Below are positions 42,537 to 53,340 of a stretch of DNA of 64,000 nucleotides, piece after piece; positions within the stretch are counted from its first letter, which is position 1, and each line of letters opens with the position of its first letter. The stretch spans positions 124,001 through 188,000 of the forward strand of contig NZ_JAAOTJ010000012.1 in NCBI RefSeq assembly GCF_011297335.1. Reading direction: 5' to 3'. Both the position numbers and the translations under genes were made by a program. This DNA is from Catellatospora methionotrophica. GTDB lineage: Bacteria; Actinomycetota; Actinomycetes; Mycobacteriales; Micromonosporaceae. Under the pieces are notes generated by a model that ran no database searches, was not told the origin of the DNA, and saw nothing but the letters and a program-made list of their open reading frames with translations.

Positions 42537-43037
42537 ATGGGCTACACGGGACGGATCGTGGTGGGACGGTCCGAGCTGGCAGCGCTGCGGTCCAAGACGT
42601 TGCGGGAGTACGGCGTCAGGGTGCTCTGGCAGTGCGCCTACCAGGACGGATGGTGGCAGGTCCAGCTCGACGGCGACGGTGACCGGCCGGTGGCGATGCT
42701 GCGCGCCCTGGCGGCCGAGACCGGGCGGCCGGTGCTGTCCGCGTACGTGCTCGACAGCGACTTCGCCGAGGTGGTGGGCATGACGCCGGGCGGCACCCGG
42801 TGGCGCGCCTACCTCAACGAGCGGTCGGCGGCGGAGTACGGCGCGCCGCCGTTGCCGTACGCGCACGACGAGCTGCTGGCGCAGGTGCTGACGTGGGCGG
42901 CCGAGGCGGGGCTCGCCGCGGCAGCCGTCGGCGAGGCGTTGGTCGCGCAGCATATCTTCGCCGAGGAGGCCTTCGGCGCCCTGCTCACGGCCCTCGGCCT
43001 GGTCCAGGTGGAAGCGACGCCCCGCGACGCCCCCTAG
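42537..43037 (+). CDS. Hypothetical protein (166 aa)
   Basis: Starts at ATG 42537 (MGYTGRIVVGRSELAALRSK), seven bases after GATAGG and without a Shine-Dalgarno sequence. A soluble alpha/beta protein, Trp-rich in the middle (VLWQCAYQDGWWQVQLDGDG) with a helical Ala-rich C terminus. Related proteins are found next to many actinomycete genes without known role. The 213 bases before it (42324-42536) show nothing clear apart from a weak inverted repeat. Confidence 0.55.
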   Translation: MGYTGRIVVGRSELAALRSKTLREYGVRVLWQCAYQDGWWQVQLDGDGDRPVAMLRALAAETGRPVLSAYVLDSDFAEVVGMTPGGTRWRAYLNERSAAEYGAPPLPYAHDELLAQVLTWAAEAGLAAAAVGEALVAQHIFAEEAFGALLTALGLVQVEATPRDAP

Positions 43038-43106
43038 CCCCGCCGCCCGCCGCCGGACGGTCCCCGAACGACCAGCCCACGCCGGGCGAGCCCGGGGCAC
43101 CCGTTC

Positions 43107-43167
43107 GCAACTCTTAAAAACTCGCGGCCTCCACTCGTCATGGAGGCCGCGAGTTTTTAAGAGTTGC
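43107..43167. terminator. 27-base-pair perfect hairpin
   Basis: Arms 43107-43133 and 43141-43167 are exact reverse complements around a seven-base loop, with a run of T in the middle of the stem. It sits between convergent genes and may terminate both, but its length and perfection are exceptional. Confidence 0.8.
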
Positions 43168-43213
43168 GGCTCAGGGCAGGAGGAGGCGGCGGCTCGGGGT
43201 AGGAGGAGGCGGG

Positions 43214-43972
43214 TCAGGGGAGGAGGAGGTGGGAGAGGCGGCGGGTGGCGAGCCAGGAGCCGAGGGCGGCCATGGCGAGCAGGTAGGCGACGGCGATGAG
43301 CATGCCGGGGTGCAGGTGGCCGGTGGTGAGGCCGCGTAGGAGTTCGATGCTCTGGTAGAGGGGGAGGGCGGCGACGACGGGGCGGATGGCGGCGGGGTAG
43401 ACCGACAGCGGGTAGAACGTCGTCGCGAACAGGAACATCGGCAGCATGAACAGCTGCAGGTACTGCTGGTGGTGGAACTCGCGGATGACGGTGATCGCGG
43501 CCATGCCCGCGGCGGAGAAGGCGTACGCGATGAGCATGCAGGCGGGAAGGGCGAGCAGTGCCCACCACGAGTGGACCATCCCGAACGCGGCGATCACGAT
43601 CAGGAAGCAGGCCGCCGACAGGGTGCTGCGCAGCACCGACGCGGCGATCTCGCCGTACGCGATATCGCGTACGGTCAGCGGGGTGGTGATGATCGCGTCG
43701 TAGAACTTCTCGAAGCGCAACCGCCACCAGACGGCGCCGGTGGTCTCGGCGATGGCCGAGTTCATGGCGGAGGTGGCCAGCAGTGCGGGGGCGACGAACG
43801 CGGCGTACGCGACCGCGCCGCCGCCGCCGTCGATGAGCTGTCCGATGCCGACGCCGATCGACATCAGGTAGAGGAACGGCTCGAACACGCCGTTGACGGC
43901 GAGGTTCCACGGCCGGCCCTTGCGCAGCACCCACAGGTGCCGCAGGACGATCACGTGCGCGGCGGGCATCAT
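43214..43972 (-). CDS. ABC-2-type exporter permease B
   Basis: 252 residues with about six helices. The segment TTGAVWWRLRFEKFYDAIIT, then PLTVRDIAYGEI, is the DrrB-like ABC-2 signature. ATG 43972, behind AAGGGG, is eight bases after the stop of permease A. The two permeases differ in sequence, suggesting a heterodimer driven by the ATPase at 44769. Confidence 0.88.
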   Translation of the reverse strand: MMPAAHVIVLRHLWVLRKGRPWNLAVNGVFEPFLYLMSIGVGIGQLIDGGGGAVAYAAFVAPALLATSAMNSAIAETTGAVWWRLRFEKFYDAIITTPLTVRDIAYGEIAASVLRSTLSAACFLIVIAAFGMVHSWWALLALPACMLIAYAFSAAGMAAITVIREFHHQQYLQLFMLPMFLFATTFYPLSVYPAAIRPVVAALPLYQSIELLRGLTTGHLHPGMLIAVAYLLAMAALGSWLATRRLSHLLLP

Positions 43973-43980
43973 GGTCCCCT

Positions 43981-44768
43981 TCACGGGTGCAGGTGGCGGC
44001 GGAAGTTGCGCCGGGCCAGGAGGTATCCCGCGAGCGCCATGGCCGACAGGTACGCGGTGTGGGTGAGGCTGCCCGCCCAGGTGGCGGTGCCGAGGGTGAG
44101 GGTGCGGCACAGTTCGACGCCGTGCCACAGCGGCGTGAGCGCGACCAGGTGCTGGGCGGCCTCGGGTAGCTGGGTGGTGGCGAAGAAGGTGCCGGAGAAC
44201 AGGTACAGCGGCATCACCACCCATTTGAACAGCGTCTGCACGGGGCGTACGTCGGGCAGCGTCACCGCCCACGCGGTCACCGGCATCGCGAACGCGAACC
44301 CGGTCAGCGCGGCGGCGGGCAGGGTCAGCGCGGCCAGTGGTGAGGTCGCGACGCCGAAGGCGAACATGACGGCGCAGAACGCGGTCGCGCCGATGGCGAC
44401 CTTCACGGCCATGAACAGCGCGTGGCCGTTGAGCACGTCGACGGGTTCGAGCGGGGTCGCGACCGCGACCGGGTAGGCGCGGCCGGGCATGCGGTGGTAG
44501 CTGACCGGGAACGCCGACTCGATGATGCCGTTCTGCATGGACGCGGCGGCGAGCATGCCGGGTGCGAAGAACGCCAGGTAGCTCACCCCGCCCAGGGCGG
44601 CGACGTGCGAGCCGACGATGGTGCCCAGTCCCGCGCCGATGGCGATCAGGAACAGCAGCGGGTTGGCCACGCTGATGACGATGGTGCCCTTCCAGTTGCG
44701 GCGGTAGTGCAGCCAGCAGTAGCGGTAGAAGCGCAGGGCCATGCCCCGTGGGGCGGTGTCGGTCGTCA

Positions 44769-44769
<1 letters not shown>
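43981..44769 (-). CDS. ABC-2-type exporter permease A
   Basis: 262 residues, about six helices (ANPLLFLIAIGAGLGTIVGS; ALTLPAAALTGFAFAMPVTA). ATG 44769 overlaps the ATPase stop in TGATG. With permease B and the ATPase it forms a DrrAB-like exporter, probably for a hydrophobic compound or lipid. Confidence 0.88.
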
Positions 44770-45722
<953 letters not shown>

Positions 45723-45790
45723 GATCGACAGCGTAGGGAAAATGATAGAAAATCTGCAAGAAATTTACCTGCCAGAGCAAATTCTGAACT

Positions 45791-46798
45791 TCATGGTACG
45801 AGCACGGCCGCGCCCTCGAAGCGGTCGCCCGCCAGATCGGCCAGTGCCTCGTCGGCCCGGTCCAGCGGGTAGACGTTGGTGGTGACCGACAGCGGATGGG
45901 TGGCCGCCAGGGCCAGGAACTCGCGACCGTCGTCGCGGGTGTTCGCGGCGACGCTGCGCAACTGGCGCTCCTCGAACAGGTGCCGTTCGTAGTTCAGCAC
46001 CGGGATGTCGGTGAGGTGGATGCCCGCGATGGCGAGGGTGCCGCCCCGGTCCAGGGCCGACAGCGCCGGTGGCACCAGGTCGCCGACCGGGGCGAACAGG
46101 ATCGCCGCGTCCAGTGGCGTGGGCGGCTGCTCGTCCGCGCCGCCCGCCCAGGCCGCGCCCAGGCTCAGGCCCAGCTCGCGGGCGGCGGGAGAGCGGGTCA
46201 TCACGTACACCGTCGCGCCCTGGGCCAGGGCGACCTGTGCGGTGAGGTGCGCCGACGAGCCGAAGCCGTAGATGCCCAGGGTGCCGCCCGGCGGCAGGTC
46301 CGCGCGGCGCAGTGCCCGGTGGCCGATGATGCCCGCGCACAGCAGCGGCGCGAGGTGCACGTCGTCGTACCCGTCCGGCAGCCGGTAGGCGTAGTCGGCG
46401 GGCACCGTGGCGTACTCGGCGTAGCCGCCGTCGGCGTCCCAGCCGGTGTAGCGGGAGGCGGGGCACAGGTTCTCCCGGCCACGGCGGCAGTAGACACAGG
46501 TCTGGTCGGTGTGGCGCAGCCAGGCGATGCCCGCCCGGTCGCCGGCCGCCCAGCCGGTCACGGCGTCGCCGAGCGCGGTGACCTCGCCGACGACCTGGTG
46601 GCCCGGGATCACGGGACTGCGGTGGGGCGGCAGGTCGCCCTCCGCGACGTGCAGGTCGGTACGGCACACGGCGCAGGCCCGTACGCGTACCAGCAGCTCG
46701 TCCGCGGCCGGGACGGGCATCGGGCGGCGCACCGCCCGCAGCGGCCTGGTCGCGATCGGGCCGGGTGCGGCGACCTCCCAGGCGGCCATCGTGTCCAC
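45791..46798 (-). CDS. Zinc-dependent alcohol dehydrogenase
   Basis: 335 residues. Catalytic zinc ligands are in [11 protein letters not shown] and the [10 protein letters not shown] segment. Structural zinc cysteines are in [13 protein letters not shown]. The cofactor loop is [17 protein letters not shown]. This is the AdhP/AdhA-type zinc ADH of actinomycetes, reducing aldehydes or oxidising alcohols. GTG 46798 follows GATGAT by six bases; ATG 46789 is an alternative. It converges with nothing and stands alone. Confidence 0.88.
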   Translation of the reverse strand: MDTMAAWEVAAPGPIATRPLRAVRRPMPVPAADELLVRVRACAVCRTDLHVAEGDLPPHRSPVIPGHQVVGEVTALGDAVTGWAAGDRAGIAWLRHTDQTCVYCRRGRENLCPASRYTGWDADGGYAEYATVPADYAYRLPDGYDDVHLAPLLCAGIIGHRALRRADLPPGGTLGIYGFGSSAHLTAQVALAQGATVYVMTRSPAARELGLSLGAAWAGGADEQPPTPLDAAILFAPVGDLVPPALSALDRGGTLAIAGIHLTDIPVLNYERHLFEERQLRSVAANTRDDGREFLALAATHPLSVTTNVYPLDRADEALADLAGDRFEGAAVLVP

Positions 46799-46853
46799 GC
46801 CTCCATCATCGCCGGGCCGGGCGTTGTCGGTCCGCTGATCTACGATCGGGACC

Positions 46854-47063
46854 ATGAGCGCAGTCCCGGGCGACGAGATCCCGAAGATCAGCGGCCCGGC
46901 GAACGGCGCCCTGGCCCTGGCCGGGCACACGACCCTGACCGCGATCGCGGAGCTGACCAAGAAAGAGTTGCTCGCCCTGCACGGCGTCGGGCCCAAGGCG
47001 ATCCGGATCCTGCGCGAGGCGCTCGCCGAGCGCGGTCTCACCTTCGCCGACGAGCGAAAGTGA
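46854..47063 (+). CDS. Small helix-hairpin-helix-like DNA-binding protein
   Basis: 69 residues: [20 protein letters not shown], then [16 protein letters not shown]. The [10 protein letters not shown] segment is a helix-hairpin-helix loop (hGxG) like that of the RNA polymerase alpha C-terminal and RuvA-type domains. TACGAT seven bases before the ATG with no ribosome site marks it leaderless. Its role is unknown. Confidence 0.75.
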   Translation: MSAVPGDEIPKISGPANGALALAGHTTLTAIAELTKKELLALHGVGPKAIRILREALAERGLTFADERK

Positions 47064-47108
47064 TCATCTGCGGGTAGCCTGCCGTCACGACGACGGGAGG
47101 ACCACCCC

Positions 47109-48179
47109 ATGCGCGACGGTCTGGCCTACGGTGCGCGGCTGGCCCGCCACTACGCGGCCTCGGCCGCGCTGGCGCTGCTCAGCGACGCCGAACTCGCCGA
47201 CCGGGTCACCGCGGCCGAGGTCGTCGGCGCGGGCATCGGCGGCGTCGCGGCCCGGCTCGACCTGGACGGGACACCGGTGTTCGTCAAGCGGATCCCGCTG
47301 ACCGACCTGGAGCGCCGTCCCGAGCACGTGCGTTCCACCGCGAACCTGCACGGCCTGGCCCCGCACTGCCAGTACGGCATCGTCTCGCCCGGCTTCGGGG
47401 CCTGGCGCGAGCTGGCCGCCAACACGCTGACCACCAACTGGGTGCTGGCCGGACGGCATCCGGGCTTCGCGCTCATGTACCACTGGCGGGTGCTGCCCGG
47501 TGCCCCGGCCGTCGCGGCGGAGCACGAGGACGCCGAGGCCACGGTCGCGTTCCTGGGCGGCGACGCCGCCGTCCGCGACCGCCTGGCGGCGCTGGCGGGG
47601 GCCTCGGCGAGCCTGGTCCTGTTCCTCGAACACCTCCCGCACCGGCTGGGTGACTGGCTGGCCGGACCGCTCGCGGCGGGCGGGGACGAACTGGTCGCGG
47701 CGTGCCACATGATGGAGCGAGAGCTGCTCGGCGGGGTGGACTTCCTGCAGGCGCACGAGCTGCACCACTTCGACGCGCACCTGGGCAACCTGCTCACCGA
47801 CGGCCGCCACGTCTACTTCGTCGACTTCGGGCTGGCGGTGTCACCGCGCTTCGCGCTGTCGCCGCGGGAGTCGGCGTTCCTGACCCGCCACGCCACCCAC
47901 GATCCGGGCTACGTGCGGATGCGGCTGGTCAACTGGCTCGTCCAGCACGTGGTCGGCGTGCCGGTGCCGGAGGTCGGCGGGCCGGTCGAGCGCAACGCCT
48001 ACATCCGCGAGTGCGCCTCCGGCAGGCGGCCGGAGGGCGTCGCGCCGGAGCTCGCCGACATGATCGTCCGGCACGCGCCGGTCGCCGCGCTGCTGAACGG
48101 CTTCTACTGGCGGCTGTTCGACGGCGAGATGGACGCGCCGTACCCGGCGGCCGAGGTCGCCCGTGCACTGACCCGATGA
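47109..48179 (+). CDS. Protein-kinase-fold protein
   Basis: 356 residues with a kinase-like core: the ATP-anchoring Lys in [12 protein letters not shown], a catalytic loop [11 protein letters not shown] (H-x-D-x4-N, the Asp as base) and metal loop VYFVDFGLA (DFG). The glycine-rich loop [13 protein letters not shown] precedes the Lys. It is shorter and more divergent than Hanks-type kinases and may phosphorylate a small molecule. GGGAGG before the ATG supports the start. Confidence 0.75.
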   Translation: MRDGLAYGARLARHYAASAALALLSDAELADRVTAAEVVGAGIGGVAARLDLDGTPVFVKRIPLTDLERRPEHVRSTANLHGLAPHCQYGIVSPGFGAWRELAANTLTTNWVLAGRHPGFALMYHWRVLPGAPAVAAEHEDAEATVAFLGGDAAVRDRLAALAGASASLVLFLEHLPHRLGDWLAGPLAAGGDELVAACHMMERELLGGVDFLQAHELHHFDAHLGNLLTDGRHVYFVDFGLAVSPRFALSPRESAFLTRHATHDPGYVRMRLVNWLVQHVVGVPVPEVGGPVERNAYIRECASGRRPEGVAPELADMIVRHAPVAALLNGFYWRLFDGEMDAPYPAAEVARALTR

Positions 48180-48187
48180 CTCGGCGT

Positions 48188-48203
48188 GTGCAAGCGGTTG
48201 CAC
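48188..48203. promoter_or_regulatory. LacI-type operator before the GH71/99-like gene
   Basis: GTGCAA and TTGCAC are separated by GCGG, a perfect six-base-armed palindrome of the GalR/LacI type, about 220 bases before the coding start. The rest of the 240-base gap has a weaker GGAA...TTCC symmetry near 48252. Confidence 0.5.
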
Positions 48204-48419
48204 GCTCCGTTGCGGTAAACGGTGATGTTGCGGGTCGGTTTTGGAATTGTTTCCGTCGACATCTTGCCGAGCCTGGGGCGCGGGCATAGGGTTTTGCCAA
48301 TCCCCGCCCGGGGATGCGGTCCCGCTCACCGCCGTTCGCCGCCGGACATCCGATGTTCCGGCGACGGAGGGTGCCACGCTCCCGCGCCACCCTCCGGCTG
48401 TGCAGGAAGGGTGTGCGCA

Positions 48420-50813
48420 ATGGCAGTATCCCGGCGGAGGTTCGTGACCTCCGTGGCATCCGGTTCGGCGCTGGCCGCCACCGGCGGAGCCGTCGCAGGC
48501 GGCCTGACCGCGGCGAGCCCGGCCGCGGCGGCCAGCCCGCCCGGCGACGTCGTCGGCAAGATCTCGGTCGGCTACCAGGGGTGGTTCGCGGCCACCGGCG
48601 ACGGGGCCCCGATCAACGGCTGGTGGCACTGGAGCAACAACTGGGGCCAGCCGCCGTCGCCGAGCAACAACGCGATCGTGTCCTGGCCGGACATGCGCGA
48701 CTACCCGGCGCAATACCAGACCGCGTACGCCAACCTCGGCAGCGGCCAGCCCGCGAAGCTGTTCTCGTCCTACGACCAGTCGACGGTGAACCTGCACTTC
48801 CAGTGGATGGCGCAGCACGGCTGCGACACCGCGGCGCTGCAGCGGTTCAACCCGTTCGGCGGCGAGGGCCCGACCCGCGACGCGATGGCCGCCAAGGTGC
48901 GCTCCGCCGCCGAGGCCAACGGGCGCAAGTTCTACATCATGTACGACGTCACCAACTGGGCGAACATGCAGTCGGAGCTGAAGACCGACTGGACCACGAA
49001 GATGTCGGCGTACACGGCCTCGTCGGCGTACGCCCGGCAGAACGGCAAGCCGGTCGTCTGCATCTGGGGCTTCGGCTTCAACGACCCCGGCCGCCCGTTC
49101 GCGCCCGAGGTCTGCCTCGAGGTGCTGAACTGGTTCAAGGCCCAGGGCTGCTACGTCATCGGCGGCGTGCCGACGTACTGGCGGCAGGGCATCAACGACT
49201 CCCGCGCGGGCTTCTTCAACGTCTACACCGCGTTCAACATGATCTCGCCGTGGATGGTCGGCCGCACCGGTGACGTCGCCGGGCTGGACTGGTTCTACAC
49301 CAACGTCAACGTGCCCGACCAGGCCGAGTGCAACAACCGCGGGATCGACTACCAGCCGTGCGTCATGCCCGGCGACCTGTCCTCGCACCACCGGTTCCAC
49401 GGCGACTTCTACTGGCGGCACCTGTACAACATGATCCGCGTCGGGGCGCAGGGCCTGTACGTGTCGATGTTCGACGAGTACAACGAGGGCAACCAGATCG
49501 CCAAGACCGCCGAGAACGCCTCGCAGGTGCCCACCAACTCGGGCATCGTCACCCTCGACGAGGACGGCACGGTCTGCTCGTCGGACTACTACCTGCGCAT
49601 CACCGCCGACGGCGGCCGGATGCTCAAGGGGCAGCTCGCGCTGACCGCGGTGCGCCCGACCCAGCCGGTCGTCGGCGGGCAGCCGCCGGTCGAGGGCAAC
49701 CTGGCGCTGAACAAGCCGGTCACGGCCAGCAGCGTCAACGCCAACTTCGTGCCGCAGAACGCGGTCGACGGCAACCCGGCCACCTACTGGGAGAGCGTCA
49801 ACAACGCGTTCCCGCAGTGGCTGCAGGTCGACCTCGGCGCGGCCGCCACGGTCAGCCGGGTCGTGCTGAAGCTGCCCGCGGGCTGGGGCAGCCGGGTCGA
49901 GACGCTGTCCGTGCAGGGCAGCACCAACGGCTCGACGTTCAGCACCCTGTCGGCCTCGGCCGGGCGCACCTTCGACCCCGGCGCGGCCAACACCGTCACC
50001 ATCACGTTCACGGCGGCGACCACGCGGTACGTGCGGATCAACGTCACCGGCAACACCGGCTGGCCCGCGGCGCAGCTGTCCACGCTGGAGGTGTACGGGA
50101 CCGCGCCGCAGGGCGACACCCAGGCCCCCAGCGCCCCGGGCAACCTGACCGTCACCGGGCAGACCGCCAACAGCGTGTCGCTGTCCTGGCAGGCGTCCAC
50201 CGACAACGTCGGCGTCACCGGATACCAGGTGCGCCAGGCGGGCAACGTGGTCGCGGGCGCGACCGGGACGGCGTACACGGTGACCGGGCTGAGTCCGGCG
50301 ACGACCTACGCCTTCACGGTCACCGCGCAGGACGCGGCGGGCAACACGTCGTCGCCGTCGAACACCGCCACGGCCACCACCAGCTCGGCGCCCGCGTCGA
50401 ACCTGGCCCGCAACAAGCCCACCCAGGCCAGCAGCTACACGCAGAACTACGGGCCGGGCAACACCGTCGACGGCAACGCCGACACGTACTGGGAGAGCGC
50501 CAACAGCGCGTTCCCGCAGTGGCTGCAGGTCGATCTAGGCGCGGCGACCACGGTCAGCCGCGTCGTGCTCAAGCTGCCGCCGGCCGCGTCGTGGGCCAGC
50601 CGCACCCAGACGCTGTCCGTGCAGGGCAGCGCCAACGGCTCGACGTTCAGCACCGTCGTGAACTCCGCCGGGTACACGTTCAACCCGTCCTCGGGCAACA
50701 CCGTGACCATCACCTTCCCGGCGACGTCCACCCGCTACGTGCGGCTGAACTTCACCGGCAACACCGGCTGGCCCGCCGGTCAGCTCTCGGAGTTCGAGGT
50801 CTGGGCCAGCTGA
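48420..50813 (+). CDS. Secreted GH71/99-like enzyme with discoidin-FN3-discoidin tail
   Basis: 797 residues. A Tat signal (SRRRFVTSVASGSALAATGG; about 1-39) is followed by a TIM-barrel-like catalytic region (about 40-415). It includes ISVGYQGWFAATGDG, KFYIMYDVTNW and LYVSMFDEYNEGNQIA, as in the GH71/99-related actinomycete xylosidase/arabinosidase-like proteins; the acids in FDEYNEG may be catalytic. Then a discoidin domain (about 427-560), FN3 (about 565-655) and a second discoidin domain (about 660-797). The exact substrate is not known. The discoidin pair resembles those of the 1144-5130 protein closely. AGGAAGGG precedes the ATG. Confidence 0.85.
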   Translation: MAVSRRRFVTSVASGSALAATGGAVAGGLTAASPAAAASPPGDVVGKISVGYQGWFAATGDGAPINGWWHWSNNWGQPPSPSNNAIVSWPDMRDYPAQYQTAYANLGSGQPAKLFSSYDQSTVNLHFQWMAQHGCDTAALQRFNPFGGEGPTRDAMAAKVRSAAEANGRKFYIMYDVTNWANMQSELKTDWTTKMSAYTASSAYARQNGKPVVCIWGFGFNDPGRPFAPEVCLEVLNWFKAQGCYVIGGVPTYWRQGINDSRAGFFNVYTAFNMISPWMVGRTGDVAGLDWFYTNVNVPDQAECNNRGIDYQPCVMPGDLSSHHRFHGDFYWRHLYNMIRVGAQGLYVSMFDEYNEGNQIAKTAENASQVPTNSGIVTLDEDGTVCSSDYYLRITADGGRMLKGQLALTAVRPTQPVVGGQPPVEGNLALNKPVTASSVNANFVPQNAVDGNPATYWESVNNAFPQWLQVDLGAAATVSRVVLKLPAGWGSRVETLSVQGSTNGSTFSTLSASAGRTFDPGAANTVTITFTAATTRYVRINVTGNTGWPAAQLSTLEVYGTAPQGDTQAPSAPGNLTVTGQTANSVSLSWQASTDNVGVTGYQVRQAGNVVAGATGTAYTVTGLSPATTYAFTVTAQDAAGNTSSPSNTATATTSSAPASNLARNKPTQASSYTQNYGPGNTVDGNADTYWESANSAFPQWLQVDLGAATTVSRVVLKLPPAASWASRTQTLSVQGSANGSTFSTVVNSAGYTFNPSSGNTVTITFPATSTRYVRLNFTGNTGWPAGQLSEFEVWAS

Positions 50814-50840
50814 CTCCCGCCGTTCCCGGCGGGCGCTGAC

Positions 50841-50939
50841 CGGCCCGCGGTCCACGACGCCGAACGTCGGACCGCGGGCCGCACTCGCGGCCGCCGTGCC
50901 GGACCCGCCTTGCCCCAGGCGTGCCCGGCACGGCGGCCG
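50841..50939. terminator. Double hairpin terminator
   Basis: CGGCCCGCGGTCC (50841-50853) pairs with 50869-50881, and CGGCCGCCGTGCCGG (50888-50902) pairs with 50925-50939. Both stems are perfect and lie between convergent genes. Confidence 0.7.
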
Positions 50940-50963
50940 TTCCTGCGCGCGGGCCACGGCCTG

Positions 50964-51449
50964 TCACGAGGCGAGCAGGTCGTCGATCTGGTTGATGGCC
51001 AGCGACGCGCCCTCGACTACACCCATGTCGAGCACCTGCTGCAGCTGCTCGGCCGACGGGTAGACACCCAGGTACGTCGCGCGGGTGCCGCCGTCGTGCG
51101 CGGTGAACGTGTAGACGTTCCGGGAGGCGGGCAGGTCCGGGTTCGGGGTGAAGTCCAGGTCGGCGAAGCCGTCCTCGAACGCGAAGCCGTCCGGCTCGTC
51201 GACGGCCGTGACCAGCCAGTATCCGGCGTGCTTGTCGCCCTCGGGGCCGGTCATGAAGTAGTTGACCCGCCCGCCGGGCCGCAGGTCGTGGTCGACCACG
51301 GTCGCCGGGTAGGTCGGCGGGCCCCACACCTTCTCCAGCTGGCGCGGGTCGGCGTAGACCTGCCAGACCCGCTCCACCGGGGCGGCGAAGTCGGCGACGA
51401 TGGTCAAGGTCAGCGCGTCGAGGTCGTGCTTGACGTCGATCACGGGCAT
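50964..51449 (-). CDS. SRPBCC / AHSA1-like protein
   Basis: 161 residues of the START/Bet v1-like fold: LTIVADFAAPVERVWQVYAD at the start, then YWLVTAVDEPDGFAFEDGFA and the C-terminal helix AEQLQQVLDMGVVEGASLAI. It binds hydrophobic ligands in the family. It follows the ArsR gene by three bases and is surely co-transcribed, a typical actinomycete pair. Confidence 0.9.
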   Translation of the reverse strand: MPVIDVKHDLDALTLTIVADFAAPVERVWQVYADPRQLEKVWGPPTYPATVVDHDLRPGGRVNYFMTGPEGDKHAGYWLVTAVDEPDGFAFEDGFADLDFTPNPDLPASRNVYTFTAHDGGTRATYLGVYPSAEQLQQVLDMGVVEGASLAINQIDDLLAS

Positions 51450-51452
51450 GGT

Positions 51453-51794
51453 TCAGTCCTCCGGTTCGGGATCGGACGCGATGAGGTCGTCGATGCGGGC
51501 GATGCGGCCGCGCCAGACCTGCTCCAGCTCGGCCAGCAGGGACGCCACCGAGCGCACCGCCGCCACGTCACCGCTGACCAGCTGCTCGCGTCCGCTGCGC
51601 AGCTTGGTCAGCAGGCCGGCCTTCTCCAGGACGGCGACGTGTTTCTGCACCGCGGCGAAGCTCATGTCGTACTTCGCCGCGAGCGCGGAGACCGAGTGCT
51701 GTCCGGCCAGCACCCGGCGCATGATGTCGCGCCTGGTGCGGTCGGCCAGGGCGTGGAAGAAGGCGTCCGCCCGGTCCTCGCTCTGCTCGGTCAC
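51453..51794 (-). CDS. ArsR-family repressor
   Basis: 113 residues: FFHALADRTRRDIMRRVLAG and recognition helix SFAAVQKHVAVLEKAGL. No metal cysteines. GTG 51794 follows a TTGACA-17-TGTATG promoter by eight bases, so the mRNA is (nearly) leaderless, and a TACAACC/GGTTGTA palindrome covers the -10. It should repress itself and the SRPBCC gene. Confidence 0.9.
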   Translation of the reverse strand: MTEQSEDRADAFFHALADRTRRDIMRRVLAGQHSVSALAAKYDMSFAAVQKHVAVLEKAGLLTKLRSGREQLVSGDVAAVRSVASLLAELEQVWRGRIARIDDLIASDPEPED

Positions 51795-51802
51795 CCCTCA
51801 AA

Positions 51803-51831
51803 CATACAACCAATCGGTTGTACGTTGTCAA
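51803..51831 (-). promoter_or_regulatory. ArsR promoter-operator
   Basis: On the minus strand TTGACA (51831-51826) and TGTATG (51808-51803) are 17 bases apart. The palindrome with arms TACAACC and GGTTGTA around a central GATT (51822-51805) overlaps the -10. Confidence 0.75.
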
Positions 51832-51842
51832 GCGGCCCCGCC

Positions 51843-53213
51843 TCAGGGACGGATGTTCTGGTTCAGGTGGAACAGGTTGTCCGGGTCGTACGCCCGCTTG
51901 ACCTCGACCAGCCGGTCGTAGTTGCCGCCGTAGTTGGCTCGGATCCGGCCCTGGTCGTCGCCCGACATGAAGTTGACGTACCCGCCCTCCTCCGACAGCG
52001 GGGCGGTGGCCGCGTAGTAGTCGCGCACCCAGGCCGTGTTGGCGTCGTTCTCCGCCGGATCCGGCCACATGCCCGCGATGACCACGGCGAAGTTCGCGTC
52101 GCGGTAGGCGAACGCGGTCGCGTCGGCGGCGACCCGGTGGCAGGCCCCGTTGATCGGGTAGATGTGCACCGTCGAGTTGACGACGGGCACGTTCGCCCCG
52201 TGCACGGCGTGCGCGGCGATCGCGTCGTCGGTCAGCTCCTTGACGAAGCTGGCCTTCCAGTAGTGCTGCAGCCCCGCCGGGACCAGGCCGTCGAAGGCGG
52301 TGTTCAGCGCCGCGTACGGCATCACGCCGACCATCTCGGCGACCGGCGGCGCGACCGCCCGGATCCGGTCCATGATGCGCTGCCCGTCTGCCGTCGAGCC
52401 GATCCAGCAGTTGACCAGCGCGATGAACGGCTCGCCGTGCCGGTCGGCCGGGATGAACGGCAGCGGCGGCGCGATCTGGAACGCAGGGAAGCCGCCGTAC
52501 TGCTCGGGCGCGTCGGCGATGAAGTCCCGGAAGAAGCCCAGCACGTCGGGCACGTGCGCCAGCTCGAAGAACATCGGCCCGCCGAAGATGTCGCCGACCG
52601 GGCTGAGCGCGAACTCGAACGAGGTCACCGCCCCGAAGTTGCCGCCGCCGCCGCGCAGCGCCCAGAACAGGTCCTCGTGCTCCTTCTCGCTGGCCACCAC
52701 CGCCCGCCCGTCGGCGGTGACGACCTCGGCCGACAGCAGGTTGTCGCAGGACAGCCCGAGACCGCGGGCGAGATAGCCGATGCCGCCGCCCAGGGTCAGC
52801 CCGCCGACGCCCGTGGTGGAGATGATGCCGCCGGTCGAGGCCAGCTCGAACTCGCCGGTCGCGGCATTGAAGTCGCCCCAGGTCGCGCCGCCGCCCGCGT
52901 GGGCGGTGCGGGCGTGCGGGTCGACGGCGACGGCGCGCATCCCGGACAGGTCCGCCACGATGCCGTCGTCGACCGTGCCGAAGCCGGGCACGCTGTGCCC
53001 GCCGCCGCGTACGGCCAGATCCAGGCCGTTCTCGCGGGCGAAGTCGACCACAGCCTGCACGTCGGTGGTGCTCGTGCAGCGGACCACGGCTCGCGGTCGC
53101 CGGTCGAACATGGCGTTGTGCACGGTGCGAGCCTGGTCGTAGCCGTCGTCGCCGGGGGTGATCACCTGCCCGGAGACGCGTGTCCGCAACTGCTCGAGAG
53201 TCGATCCGGCCAT
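51843..53213 (-). CDS. FAD-linked oxidase of the berberine-bridge-enzyme family
   Basis: 456 residues. The FAD-binding half has the covalent-flavin histidine in GGGHSVPG (His73) and the family stretch TGVGGLTLGGGIGYLARGLG. The second cysteine link of bicovalent members is absent (GGIISTTGVGG in that place), so flavin is probably held by the histidine alone. The C-terminal BBE segment NYDRLVEVKRAYDPDNLFHL is complete. Such enzymes oxidise sugars or alkaloid-like substrates. No signal peptide. It is divergent from the LLM gene. Confidence 0.92.
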   Translation of the reverse strand: MAGSTLEQLRTRVSGQVITPGDDGYDQARTVHNAMFDRRPRAVVRCTSTTDVQAVVDFARENGLDLAVRGGGHSVPGFGTVDDGIVADLSGMRAVAVDPHARTAHAGGGATWGDFNAATGEFELASTGGIISTTGVGGLTLGGGIGYLARGLGLSCDNLLSAEVVTADGRAVVASEKEHEDLFWALRGGGGNFGAVTSFEFALSPVGDIFGGPMFFELAHVPDVLGFFRDFIADAPEQYGGFPAFQIAPPLPFIPADRHGEPFIALVNCWIGSTADGQRIMDRIRAVAPPVAEMVGVMPYAALNTAFDGLVPAGLQHYWKASFVKELTDDAIAAHAVHGANVPVVNSTVHIYPINGACHRVAADATAFAYRDANFAVVIAGMWPDPAENDANTAWVRDYYAATAPLSEEGGYVNFMSGDDQGRIRANYGGNYDRLVEVKRAYDPDNLFHLNQNIRP

Positions 53214-53340
53214 GGCACTGCCCCCGTTCCATGATCACTGACGGGTCGCCGGACCGGTGAGGTGCTACCGGGCTCTGTGTCGTCCGCGCTGGCCGGCGGC
53301 CCTCTGTTGACGCTACCGGGCAGGTCGGCGCTGCGCGGTG

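Noticed and set aside
51843-53213. Bicovalent flavin linkage in the BBE-like enzyme
   Set aside because: The covalent histidine is present but the usual cysteine position is not a cysteine.
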